Below, piece by piece: positions 49,265 through 58,600 of a stretch of 64,000 nucleotides of DNA. Position 1 is the first letter of the stretch. Each line of letters begins with the position of its first letter. The translations under genes were made by a program, and so were the position numbers. This DNA is from Hymenobacter piscis (lineage in GTDB: Bacteria > Bacteroidota > Bacteroidia > Cytophagales > Hymenobacteraceae): assembly GCF_018760735.1 (NCBI RefSeq), contig NZ_JAHHZN010000006.1, forward strand, positions 62,001 through 126,000. The letters are read 5' to 3'. Below the pieces are notes generated by a model. The model was given only the letters and a program-made list of their open reading frames with translations, did not search any database and was not told the origin of the DNA.

Positions 49265-50416
49265 ATGAACGACATCAAAGCCACCGCCGGTTACTCCATC
49301 GAAGAAGGCAACGCCGCCTCCAAGAACGCCTACCACTGGGCCCAGAAAACCTTCGCTACCCGTGCCGGCAAGCCCGGCGAGCCGGCCCAGGATCTGGCGG
49401 GCGGCTTCTCCAACGAAATCCGTTTTGGCCAGGAGCGTCTGGGCATCGGCTCCGACGGCATCGGGACCAAGATTGAGGTGGCCGAGCGCCTGGACCGCTA
49501 CGACACGCTGGGCTTCGACCTGATTGCCATGGTGGCTGACGACCTCATCGTGGCCGGCTTCGTGCCCACCAACCTCTCCAACATCATCGACGTGAACACG
49601 CTCGACTACGCGGTGGTGGACGAGCTCATGCGCGGCCTCCACGACGCGGCCCAGTTCAGCCAGATTGCGGTAACGGGCGGCGAAATTGCCGAGCTCGGCA
49701 ACCGCATCGGCGGCTACCCGGGTGCCCGCATGAACTTCAACTGGTGCTCCACGGCCGTGGGCGTGCTGCACCCCAGCCTGGAGCGCCCCCTGAGCGGGGC
49801 CAACGTGCGCGCCGGCCAGGCCGTGGTGGCCCTGCACTCGCCCTCCTTCCGCTCCAACGGCTATTCCCTGGCCCGCCGTGCCCTCACCAAAGCCTTCGGC
49901 GAAAAGTGGCACGAGGCCCCCTACGGGGAATTAAAAATTAAAAGTGAAAAGTTGAAAATTGATAGTTCAGAGGCCAACAACCAACAACTAACAACCAACA
50001 ACTCCAAAACCTGGGGTGAGGTGATGCTGGCGCCTTCGCTCATTTACTCGCCGGGTGTGGCGGCGGTGCTCGATGCGGGCCTGCCCGTGCACGCGGCGGC
50101 CCACATCACCGGGGGCGGCATTGCCGACAACTTCAAGCGCGTGCTCAAGAGCGGCGTGGGCGCGGAGCTCGACAACCTGTTTGCGCCCCTGCCCGCCATG
50201 CAGCAGCTGGCCGAGCTGGCCGGCATCACGCCCCAGCAGGCCTACCTCTACTGGAACATGGGCAACGGCATGCTCCTCGTCACTGATGAAGACCAAGCCG
50301 CCGCCGTAGCCGACACCCTGCGTGCCAGCGGCTACCAGGCCCAGGTGGCGGGCCGCATCACGGCCGAGCCGGGCGTGACACTGCGCGTGGACGCGGGCGA
50401 GCTGCACTACGAGTAA
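49265..50416 (+). CDS. purM: phosphoribosylformylglycinamidine cyclo-ligase with in-frame insert
   Basis: Closes FGAM to AIR with ATP. 383 residues, about 30 longer than usual. KATAGYSIEEGNAASKNAYH, GSDGIGTKIEVAERL, VAGFVPTNLSNIIDVN, VTGGEIAELGNRIGGYPGA and SLIYSPGVAAVLDAG are PurM motifs. Between WHEAPYG and KTWGEV lies a Lys/Asn/Gln-rich stretch (ELKIKSEKLKIDSSEANNQQ, LTTNNS) encoded by AT-rich sequence. It falls in a surface linker, so the enzyme is probably still active. Last pur gene, followed by a terminator. Confidence 0.95.
   Translation: MNDIKATAGYSIEEGNAASKNAYHWAQKTFATRAGKPGEPAQDLAGGFSNEIRFGQERLGIGSDGIGTKIEVAERLDRYDTLGFDLIAMVADDLIVAGFVPTNLSNIIDVNTLDYAVVDELMRGLHDAAQFSQIAVTGGEIAELGNRIGGYPGARMNFNWCSTAVGVLHPSLERPLSGANVRAGQAVVALHSPSFRSNGYSLARRALTKAFGEKWHEAPYGELKIKSEKLKIDSSEANNQQLTTNNSKTWGEVMLAPSLIYSPGVAAVLDAGLPVHAAAHITGGGIADNFKRVLKSGVGAELDNLFAPLPAMQQLAELAGITPQQAYLYWNMGNGMLLVTDEDQAAAVADTLRASGYQAQVAGRITAEPGVTLRVDAGELHYE
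49927..50004. repeat. AT-rich low-complexity insert inside purM
   Basis: GAATTAAAAATTAAAAGTGA then AACCAACAACTAACAACCAA form a ~78-bp in-frame stretch. Base composition contrasts with the ~65% GC gene around it. It interrupts a conserved enzyme without breaking the frame. Confidence 0.75.
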
Positions 50417-50446
50417 CCTACGGCCAATTGGAGTGAGCCAGTCTCA

Positions 50447-50478
50447 AAAGCCCCTGATGCCAGCGCATCAGGGGCTTT
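50447..50478 (+). terminator. Rho-independent terminator of the pur operon
   Basis: AAAGCCCCTGATGC pairs with GCATCAGGGGCTTT, 4-base loop. Lies just after purM. Confidence 0.85.
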
Positions 50479-50487
50479 CGAGCTTTT

Positions 50488-50992
50488 AACCCCGGCCTGT
50501 CAGCAGAATTGCCAGCTCACCAGAATAAGCATTTATGGAAATGCACGAATTTCAATAATAGGGATAAATATTGAGGGTGGTTATCTGTTATCATGGGATA
50601 TTATGATAAAATAGGCATATAATTTAAGGGTGTATTGTTTTAGTAATGATATATTTTTCTATATTAGCCATGTAAAATGTAAGGGCAGGCTTTGACGCCG
50701 GTCATACCTGCTCCTGACGACGCACCCGCCTGCCGCTCTGAATACCCTCCCCCCAGGCTAGTTCCCATCCTGGTGCGCGGAGTGAGGCTTGCCTTTTTAA
50801 CCTCTCCTGGTTCTGCAGGACCAGACCCCTTTTCATCAGTAGTAATGCTTCCCGGAAAACGGGGACGAGCTATGGGTACGCCGGTGCCCGATTCGTCCGT
50901 AGGCCGTGGGCAGCAGGAGTATGCTTATCAGGGCCCGGAGCCATGCTCCGGCGGGGCCCTGTCTTCAGTGTGTCACTCTTAAACCGGACCGT
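50488..50992. other. 505-bp leader/promoter interval of the porin gene
   Basis: No gene supported. 50520-50680 is strongly AT-rich, with a TATTTTTC box near 50653. The following ~300 bp is GC-rich and structured, including AGGGCCCGGAGC...GGGGCCCT near 50930-50960, so a long 5' leader is likely. Confidence 0.45.
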
Positions 50993-52042
50993 ATGCTACT
51001 TTTTACCACGCTGGTGGCCCTGTGCGCGCCCTTGTCGGCCGAGCCAGGCGACTCGGCGGCCGTCAAACCCTTTAAACTCTCGAGGTACGCCGATGGGTAT
51101 TACCGGTACAATTTTCAGAACCCACCGGACGCGCCTTATAATAACCTGACCAGCTTCACCAACAGCCATAATTCCTTTGAGCTGGGCATGATTTCGCTCA
51201 AGGGCGAGCACACTATGGGCAAGGTGGGCCTGGTGGCCGACCTCGGATTCGGTCGGCGGGCCGAGGAATTCTCCTATAACGATGCCAACACGCGCTTTAT
51301 CATCAAGCAGCTGTTCCTGACCTATGCCCTCACCGACAAGCTCAAGCTCACGGCCGGCAGCTGGGCCACGCACATCGGCTACGAGTCGGTAGACCCCTTC
51401 CTGAACCGGACTTACAGCATGAGCTACCTGTTCTCGTACGGGCCCTTCTTCCACACCGGCCTCAAAGCCGAGTACGGGTTGAGCAGCAAAACCACCCTCA
51501 TGCTGGGCGTAGCCAACCCCACGGACCTGAAAAGTGCCAGCCATATGCCCAAAACCATCATTGGGCAGGTGGCCACCAGCACAACCGACGACAAAATCAA
51601 GGCCTACTTTAATTACCAGGGCGGGCGGCAGCAGGATTCCCTGCGCCTGCAGCAGGCCGACCTGGTGGTGACTTACGCACTGACGGAGCAGTTGAGCTTT
51701 TCCGGCAACGGCAGCGTGCAGTACCGCCAGCAGCGTACCGAAACCGGCTGGCAAACCGGCCAGGCCTGGTGGGGCTCGGCCCTGTATGTAAACCTCGACC
51801 CCGTGCCCTGGCTGGGGCTCACGCTGCGGGGCGAGTACTTCTCCGACCGCCGCAACGTGCTGGGCTTCGACTCCAACGTGCTGGCCACCACGCTGGCGGC
51901 CAATCTGCGCAGGAACAACCTCACCCTCATTCCGGAGCTGCGCCTTGACCGGAGCGAACAGCCGACGCTGTTCGTGAACAAGGACGGTATCGGGCGCAAC
52001 ACCACGGTGGGAGCCCTGCTGGCGGCCGTGTACACCTTTTAG
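50993..52042 (+). CDS. outer-membrane beta-barrel porin (OmpL/BBP2-like)
   Basis: 349 residues from ATG 50993 with a short signal (MLLFTTLVALCAPLSA). The rest is porin-like: GMISLKGEHTMGKVGLVADLG, IIKQLFLTYALTDKLKLTAG, NRTYSMSYLFSYGPFFHTG, then many amphipathic strands to the C-terminal aromatic (LLAAVYTF). This fits the putative beta-barrel porin-2 family. It lies 86 bp upstream of the ammonium transporter in the same direction, a common Bacteroidota pairing; it may admit small solutes for it. Confidence 0.85.
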   Translation: MLLFTTLVALCAPLSAEPGDSAAVKPFKLSRYADGYYRYNFQNPPDAPYNNLTSFTNSHNSFELGMISLKGEHTMGKVGLVADLGFGRRAEEFSYNDANTRFIIKQLFLTYALTDKLKLTAGSWATHIGYESVDPFLNRTYSMSYLFSYGPFFHTGLKAEYGLSSKTTLMLGVANPTDLKSASHMPKTIIGQVATSTTDDKIKAYFNYQGGRQQDSLRLQQADLVVTYALTEQLSFSGNGSVQYRQQRTETGWQTGQAWWGSALYVNLDPVPWLGLTLRGEYFSDRRNVLGFDSNVLATTLAANLRRNNLTLIPELRLDRSEQPTLFVNKDGIGRNTTVGALLAAVYTF

Positions 52043-52128
52043 GCGCGCTGCCCGGCGGCGTTGTCCGGCCGGCGGCGGGGCTTTTGTCTGGTCTTTTTTC
52101 GAGTTCAACCAACCGATCTACCTGCTTT

Positions 52129-53502
52129 ATGGAAACCACGCTTACCCCGAAATCCAAGCTGAACTACGGCACGCTCACGCTGCTGGTCCTGTTCGTGCTG
52201 AGCGGCATTGCGGCCTTTATGCCGCTGCCGCACCCCTCGGCCACTTCGCCCGAGGTGCTTAACGCCGCCGATGTGGCCTGGATGCTCACGGCCTCGGCCT
52301 TCGTGCTGCTGATGACGCCCGGCCTCTCGTTTTTCTACGGCGGCATGGTGCGCCCCAAAAACCTTATCAGCACCATGCTCCAGAGCTTCGTAGCCCTGGG
52401 CGTGATTTCGCTGGTCTGGTACTTCGTGGGCTTCTCTTTGGCCTACGGCGACTCCTGGGGCGGACTCATCGGCAATCCGCTCACCTTCATGATGCTGCGC
52501 AACGTGGGCACGGCCCCGCACCCGGCCCTGTCGCCGGCCATTCCGTTCGTGCTGTTTTTTGCCTTCCAGCTCAAGTTTGCCATCATCACGCCCGCTCTCA
52601 TCACCGGCTCCTTTGCCGAGCGGGTGCGGTTCAAGGGCTACCTGGTGTTCATCATCCTGTTCTGCCTGTTTGTGTACTGCCCCCTGGCCCACTGGACCTG
52701 GCACCCCGAGGGCTTCCTGCGCCAGTGGGGCGTGCTCGATTTTGCGGGCGGTACGGTAGTGCACATTTCGGCGGGCGTAGCCGCGCTGGCCGGGGCCCTG
52801 GTGCTGGGGCCGCGCAAAGCCCACCGCGAAACGGCTTTTTCCACGCCTAACGTGCCGTTTGTGCTGCTGGGCACGGGGCTGCTGTGGTTCGGCTGGTTCG
52901 GCTTCAACGCTGGCTCGGCCCTGGGCGCCAACGAACTGGCGGCGCTGTCCTTCGTGAACACCAACCTGGCCTCGGCCGCGGCGCTACTGGCCTGGATGCT
53001 GCTGGAAGTGGCCCGGGGGGGCAAGCCCACGGCCATGGGCGCCTGCATCGGGGCCGTAGTGGGCCTGGTGGCCATCACGCCCGCCGCCGGCTACGTCGAT
53101 TACGGCCAGAGCATCCTCATCGGGCTGGTTGGCGCGGGCGTCAGTTTCCTGGCCGTGCACTGGAAAAACAGCCGCACCAGCATCGACGACACCCTCGACG
53201 TGTTCCCCTGCCACGGCCTGGGCGGCATCGTGGGCATGATCCTGACCGGCGTCTTCGCGGCCAACGTGGGCCTGGTGCACGGCACCAGCACGGTGTTCCT
53301 TTACCACCTGCTGGCCCTCGTGATTGTAGTGGCCTACACCTTCGCCGTATCCTGGGTGCTGCTCAAGCTCACCAACGCCCTGTTCGGCCTGCGCGTAAAA
53401 TCGCCCGATGAAGAGCTGGGCCTCGATTTAAGCCAGCACGAGGAGTCCATTTACCACGTAGACGAGGAGTTCGAGAAAACCTACCGCCGCGAGCTGGTTT
53501 AG
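52129..53502 (+). CDS. amtB: ammonium transporter
   Basis: 457-residue AmtB/MEP/Rh-family channel with an N-terminal signal-like helix and 11 predicted core helices. The pore twin histidines are in GGTVVHISAGVAAL and CHGLGGIVGMILTG. Also LLMTPGLSFFYGGMVRPKN (entry loop), FAIITPALITGSFAER and WFGWFGFNAGSALGAN (phenylalanine gate region). The C-terminal tail (ELGLDLSQHEESIYHVDEEF) contains the conserved regulatory helix for GlnK binding, but no glnK/glnB is adjacent. Confidence 0.95.
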   Translation: METTLTPKSKLNYGTLTLLVLFVLSGIAAFMPLPHPSATSPEVLNAADVAWMLTASAFVLLMTPGLSFFYGGMVRPKNLISTMLQSFVALGVISLVWYFVGFSLAYGDSWGGLIGNPLTFMMLRNVGTAPHPALSPAIPFVLFFAFQLKFAIITPALITGSFAERVRFKGYLVFIILFCLFVYCPLAHWTWHPEGFLRQWGVLDFAGGTVVHISAGVAALAGALVLGPRKAHRETAFSTPNVPFVLLGTGLLWFGWFGFNAGSALGANELAALSFVNTNLASAAALLAWMLLEVARGGKPTAMGACIGAVVGLVAITPAAGYVDYGQSILIGLVGAGVSFLAVHWKNSRTSIDDTLDVFPCHGLGGIVGMILTGVFAANVGLVHGTSTVFLYHLLALVIVVAYTFAVSWVLLKLTNALFGLRVKSPDEELGLDLSQHEESIYHVDEEFEKTYRRELV

Positions 53503-53509
53503 GGCAGGT

Positions 53510-54064
53510 CTAAGGCAGCGTTTCGGTACTGACCAGATCAGCCGGAGGAAGCTGCATGGCCTGCTCGAAGTGGCGGAGGAGCTCCTCAAATAGCCCATTA
53601 AGGGCCATCAGGCGCCGGGTGCGCGCAGCGCTGGGCCGGGTGTACACCAACGTCTCGACGGCGGTGGTTACCGGGCCGGTGCTGTGCTTGCCGGCCCGGG
53701 CATAAGTGGGGCGGGTGTACGTGAGGTCGGTGAGGCGGTAGTGGTAGGCGCCGTGGCGTACCCGCACCGTGAGCCGGCCCGCGTACTGCGCCTCCCCCCG
53801 CCGGGCAATCACACGCCGGCTCAGGGTGCCCGCTGCTGTGTCTACCTGGGGGCTGCCGGCCCGGTAGTCGGTGCTGGCGGCCGGCCAGGTCCGGGCGCGG
53901 GCCAGCAGCTCGGCGGGCGTGGCTTCGGGCGCGGACCTATCGGCCGCGTACACCACACGGTGGGTGGTTGTTTCCAGCGGCAGGGGAGAAAACTGCCAGG
54001 GCGCATCCTGCGCCTGGACCCGGCTGCCGAGCAGCAGCGCGAAGGCCAGCAAGTAGCGTTTCAT
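53510..54064 (-). CDS. secreted DUF4468-like protein
   Basis: 184 residues from ATG 54064 with a signal peptide (MKRYLLAFALLLGSRVQAQ). THRVVYAADRSAPEATPAEL ... YAGRLTVRVRHGAYHYRLTD ... RPTYARAG follows the same two-strand plus helix plan as the protein at 35259. It ends with a helical tail (LMALNGLFEELLRHFEQAM). Function unknown. Convergent with amtB, only 7 bp apart. Confidence 0.65.
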   Translation of the reverse strand: MKRYLLAFALLLGSRVQAQDAPWQFSPLPLETTTHRVVYAADRSAPEATPAELLARARTWPAASTDYRAGSPQVDTAAGTLSRRVIARRGEAQYAGRLTVRVRHGAYHYRLTDLTYTRPTYARAGKHSTGPVTTAVETLVYTRPSAARTRRLMALNGLFEELLRHFEQAMQLPPADLVSTETLP

Positions 54065-54169
54065 GGGCGGGAAGTCAGGGGTGAAGCAGCACGGCAACGC
54101 AAAGAAACTGTATACGTGCCAACTGCTCCCGCGGGTGTTGCGCATGATGCCCACCACCTCACCGGCCCA

Positions 54170-54232
54170 ACCGAATACGGCCCGGCCCGGCAGCTCCGTC
54201 AGGAGTTGTCGGGCCGGGCCGTATTCGGGTTA
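54170..54232. terminator. long hairpin / bidirectional terminator
   Basis: AACC-GAATACGGCCCGGCCCG (54169-) pairs with CGGGCCGGGCCGTATTCGGG, ~20-base loop. It lies upstream of the minus gene at 53510, so it may instead be a repeat or act on + strand readthrough. Confidence 0.6.
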
Positions 54233-54657
54233 GGACTCCCGGCCCGGGGTGAATGCACCGCCCGCCCAACTCGTGCAGGCTGATTGGCAGAGCACAACGG
54301 CAGATTTCTCGGGCGCGGGTGCTGCTGCGCCACGGCTTCCTGCCCTACCCCCAGGGTCTTTTTGAGCGAGTGTAAATTATATAATGATTTTAATTTATTC
54401 TTACACATTTAATAGGTAAATTAAGCCATGACAAGACCCCGGCAGGAAGCGGGAACAGGAGCACCAGGAACAGGAGCACCAGCAAGAGGTGACAGAGCCG
54501 CAACCCCGGGCACGAAGTCAGCAGATTGGCGGACTGTTTTGTAAGCGGATGCCCGGGACATGTAGGTAGCGGCTGGCATACCGGCCTCATGGGAACCGGG
54601 GGCCGGAAGAGTAGGCTGACCTTCTTGAAGCAGCCGGTAATTTTTTTCTCCGCGTCT
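54233..54657. other. gene-free promoter region of yitT-like gene
   Basis: 54360-54425 is AT-rich (GTGTAAATTATATAATGATT). The rest shows only short direct repeats (CAGGAACAGGAGCACCAG near 54445-54480). No ORF with family features. Confidence 0.45.
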
Positions 54658-55617
54658 ATGGCACCAAATCAGCCCTTTCCCGCTGCTCCTCCGGCGCCCG
54701 TTCTTCCGTCCGGTTCGGTCCGGGCGGCGGCCGCTCAGCGCCTGCTGGCTCTCACGCCCAGCCAGCTCCGCCAGAAGCTGCTCCAGCTGCTGCTGCTGAC
54801 CACGGGCGTTTTCTCGGCGGCCCTGGGTCTGAAGGGCTTCCTGCTGCCCAATGAGTTCATCGACGGGGGCGTAACGGGCATTTCCATGCTCATCACCCAC
54901 CTGACCGGCCTCTCGCTGTCGGTGCTGATTCTGCTCATCAACATTCCCTTCATTGTGCTGGGCTACTACCAGCTGGGCCGGGAGTTTGCCCTCAAAACCC
55001 TGCTCACCATTCTGGGACTTTCGGGGGCGTTGTGGGTGCTCTCGTTTCCGGCCCTCACCGAGGACAAGCTGCTGATTGCCGTGTTCGGCGGGTTTTTCCT
55101 GGGGGCCGGCATCGGGCTGGCCATGCGGGGCGGAGGCGTGCTCGACGGCACCGAAATTCTGGCCGTCTACATCAGCCGCAAGCTGCCCGGCTCCATCGGC
55201 GACGTGATCATGATCATCAACATCCTCATCTTCGGGGTGGCCGCCTGGCTGCTGTCCGTCGAGACGGCCCTGTACTCGATTCTGGTCTACCTGTCGGCGG
55301 CCAAAACCGTGGATTTCGTGCTGGTCGGCATCGAGGAGTACACGGGCCTGACCATCGTATCCTTCCACAGCACCGAAATCCGCCGGCTCATCACCGACGA
55401 GCTGCACCGGGGCGCCACCGTCTACGAGTGCACCCAGGGCTTCGGCTCCCACGGGCATCAGCGCCTGAAAGTAGAAGCCATCTTCACGGTCGTTACCCGG
55501 CTGGAAGTTATCAGCCTCACCCGGGCCATTCACGCCATCGATCCGCAGGCCTTCGTGGTGATGCAGAGCGTGAGCGACACCCGGGGCGGGCTGATCAAGA
55601 AGCGAGCCCTGCATTAG
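54658..55617 (+). CDS. YitT-family membrane protein
   Basis: 319 residues from ATG 54658. Several transmembrane helices: GVFSAALGLKGFLLPNEFID, LSVLILLINIPFIVLGYY, FGGFFLGAGIGLAMRGGGVL and VIMIINILIFGVAAWLL. The LPNxFIDGGVTGIS and GGGVLDGTEILA motifs are diagnostic of this family. A soluble C-terminal domain follows (DUF2179-like: SFHSTEIRRLITDELHRGAT, QSVSDTRGGLIKK). Transport substrate unknown. 31 bp before the large HEAT protein, so likely co-transcribed. Confidence 0.9.
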   Translation: MAPNQPFPAAPPAPVLPSGSVRAAAAQRLLALTPSQLRQKLLQLLLLTTGVFSAALGLKGFLLPNEFIDGGVTGISMLITHLTGLSLSVLILLINIPFIVLGYYQLGREFALKTLLTILGLSGALWVLSFPALTEDKLLIAVFGGFFLGAGIGLAMRGGGVLDGTEILAVYISRKLPGSIGDVIMIINILIFGVAAWLLSVETALYSILVYLSAAKTVDFVLVGIEEYTGLTIVSFHSTEIRRLITDELHRGATVYECTQGFGSHGHQRLKVEAIFTVVTRLEVISLTRAIHAIDPQAFVVMQSVSDTRGGLIKKRALH

Positions 55618-55648
55618 CGGCCCCACGGCCTCCCAAAGTTCCCTGCCA

Positions 55649-58600
55649 ATGAAGCCAAACGCATGGTTCCGCCCCTGGGGAATGCGGCCGGGCGAGATGA
55701 AAGTCGTCAGGCTGCTGTCTCTGCACCGCCTGCTGCTGCACGCTGGCACCCTGCTCGTGTACGTGGCCGTCACCACGCTGGCGCTGGGCCATAACCCGGC
55801 CCGAACGCTGCCCCTGGCCTACGTGCTGGGGGGGCTGGCCATGCTGGCCGCCGGGCGCCTGTACGCCCGCTGCGCCCGGTGCTGGACGCGGCCGCAACGG
55901 GCGGGCGGGGTGCTGCTGGCTGCGGCCGGGGCCGCGCTGGGGCTGGCCGGGGCGCTGCTGGCACATCCCTCGGTAGGAATGGCGGTTGCCGGTGTGGTGG
56001 GCTTCCGGCTGATGGGGCTGCTGACCCAGCTCTCGGCCTGGGATGCCGGGGCGGCCGCCGACAGCGGGCGGCAACGCCGGAGCCTGTTCGGCCTTACCAG
56101 CGCCACCGACCTGCCGGCCCGGATGCTGGGGGGGCTGGGAGCCGTGCTGGCCGGCGTGCTGATGGACAACGCCGACTATGCGGTGGGCGTAGCGCTGCTG
56201 TTGGCCTTCGGGCTCTACGGCCTGGCCGGGTACCTGCAGCGCCGCGCCCTGGCCGGCGCGCCGGCTCCGGAGCCGGCTCCCGCCAGGGCGGAAGCGCCCG
56301 CCGCCGGTCGGGCCCTGATCCGTTGCCTGGGCCTGAGCGCGCTGGCCCTCACAGTGGTGGGCGTGGGTGTGGAGTACGGGTTCTGGCGGCTGCTGAGTGC
56401 CCGCGTACCCGAGCCGGCGGCCCTGTTGCGGTGGGCGGGCGGGCTGCTGGCCCTGCTCTACGGCGTCTGCGCCCTGGGGCGCCGGCCGGCCGTGCGGGCC
56501 CGCCTGCACCGGCTGGGTTTGCGCCGCGCGTTCGGGCTGTTGCCCCTGCTGGCACTCGGGGGCGTGGCCCTTGGAGCCGTGGTGCCTTCCGCCGGCCCCG
56601 GGGCGCTGGCCTACGCCACGGGGCTGCTGCTGGGCCTGGAAGCACTGCGCCGCGTGGTACTGGAGCCGGCCTTCGAGCTGCTGCTGGAGTCGTTGCCGCC
56701 GCCCTTGCGCCGGCAGGGCTACGCGGCCCTCAAACGCAGCTACGAACCCCTGGGACTGGCTTTGGGCGGCGTACTGCTGCTTGGTGGCAACGCCGGGGGC
56801 TGGCCCGCCGGTGGGGTGCTGGTCTGGCTGGGCGGATTTCTGCTGCTGGCCCTGGGCCTGCTGCGTCAGACTTACCGGCACTACCTGCGGGAGCTAGAAG
56901 CGGCGCTGGGCCTGCCCACCCGGCTGCCCGCGCCGGCGGACGGCCCGGCGGCCGTTTCCGCCGCGCTGCACGCCCTGCTCCACCTGCACCGCGCCGCCAG
57001 GCCCACACTCATCCGCCACGCCGGGCACCTGCTGCAGCACCCGCACTGCCAGGTACGGCTCCGCACGCTGGCAATGGTGGGCGAGCAGGCCGGCGGCACG
57101 CTGCTGCGCCACCTGGCCCTTACCGACGGCAACGCAAACGTGCGGGAACAGGCCAGCTGCCTGGCCGGCCGCCTGGCCGCCAGCCCCGACCTGCTGGATC
57201 ACGCCGACCCGGCCGTGCGCCGGGGAGCCATCCGGGGGCGGCTGCAGGTGGCCCCCGCCGATGTGCAGGCCCGGGCCAGTCTGGCCGCCGTGGTGGCCGA
57301 TGATGCCTGCCAGCGCACGGCCCTGGACCTGCTGCCCTGGCTGGAGCCCGCCCAGCAGGTAGCCTGCGTGGTGGCGGGCCTGCGCAGCCCCGACCCCGCC
57401 GTAGTAAGAGCCGCCACGCTGGCCGCGCCCGCCATTGGCCCGGCCGGACTGGTGCCCGCTTTGCTGGCGCTGATCCGGCAGCGGGAACACCGGCGGGCGG
57501 CGGCGGCGGCGCTGGCCCGGCTCGGGGAGGCCGCCCTGCCCGGACTGCGGGCCGCCCTGACGCTCCCCGGCGCTGAAGGACCACTGCGGGAACTGGCCCA
57601 GGTGCTGACCCACCTGAACAGCCCGGCGAGCCGGCAGCTGCTGCTGGACTTGGCCGGGGGCGCGCACCTGGGACTGCGGGCCGCAGCCGTGCGGGCCCTC
57701 AACGGGCTGCCGGCCGCGCCGGCCGAGGCACCGCTGTTTCTGCATCTGGTGGAAGACGAAATGCGCCTGGCCCAGCACCTGGTGCACCACCTGGCGGCGG
57801 CCGATGCGGAGCTGGGTGCGGCCCTGTCCTACGAAGTGCAGCAGGGCCGGCGGCGGCTGCTGGGCCTGCTGCTCCAGCTCTACGACCGGTCCCGGCTGCT
57901 ACCCGTGCAGCGCAGCCTGCTGCACGCCCCCGCGGAGCTGCACCCCGCGGCCCTCGCCCCGCTGGAAGTCCTGCTGCCCCGGCCCCTCTACCAGGCGCTG
58001 CTGGCCCTGCTCGAAACCACGCCGCTCAGTGAAAAGGTACTGGCCCTGGACGATTTGCTGGGCCCGCTGGCGGAACCGGAGCCGATTCAGACACTCATCG
58101 TCCGCCGGGGCGCGGCGGCTTTCTCGGTCTGGACGGTAGCGGTGGCCCTGCAGCAGTGGCACCCTACCCCCGGCAATGTGGGGTATCTGCTGCCCCATCT
58201 GCAAAGCCCCCACCCGCTGCTGCGCGAAAGTGCCCAACAAGTGCTGCGCCGGCTGCCCCTGCAGCGGCCGGCGGCCCTCGACCAACTCCTGCTGCTTTCT
58301 CCCACACTTCCATCCCCCGCTGCCATGCCCGAGCCTGTTACCTCCTCCTCCGTTTCGCTCGTTGCGCGCGTCCGGATGCTGAAACAAACCGCCCTGTTCG
58401 GCCAGGCTCCCGAAAGCGTGCTGGCTACCCTGGTGCCGGTGATGCACGAAGTGAGCTTCCGCCAGGAAGAGGAAATCTTCGCCGAAGGGGCGCTGGGTAC
58501 GGCCCTGTTCATTATTGCAGAAGGGGAGGTGGGCATTTTCAACCACCGCCAGCTGCTGACCATTTTCGGGCCGGGCGAGTTTTTCGGGGAGCTGGCCCTG

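Noticed and set aside
54526..54657. N-terminal extension of the YitT-like protein from 54526
   Set aside because: Extra residues are not membrane-like or conserved in type; ATG 54658 gives a normal family start.
55595..56881. 428-codon minus-strand frame opposite the membrane/HEAT gene
   Set aside because: Gln/Pro/Arg-rich without family features; shadow of the plus-strand gene.
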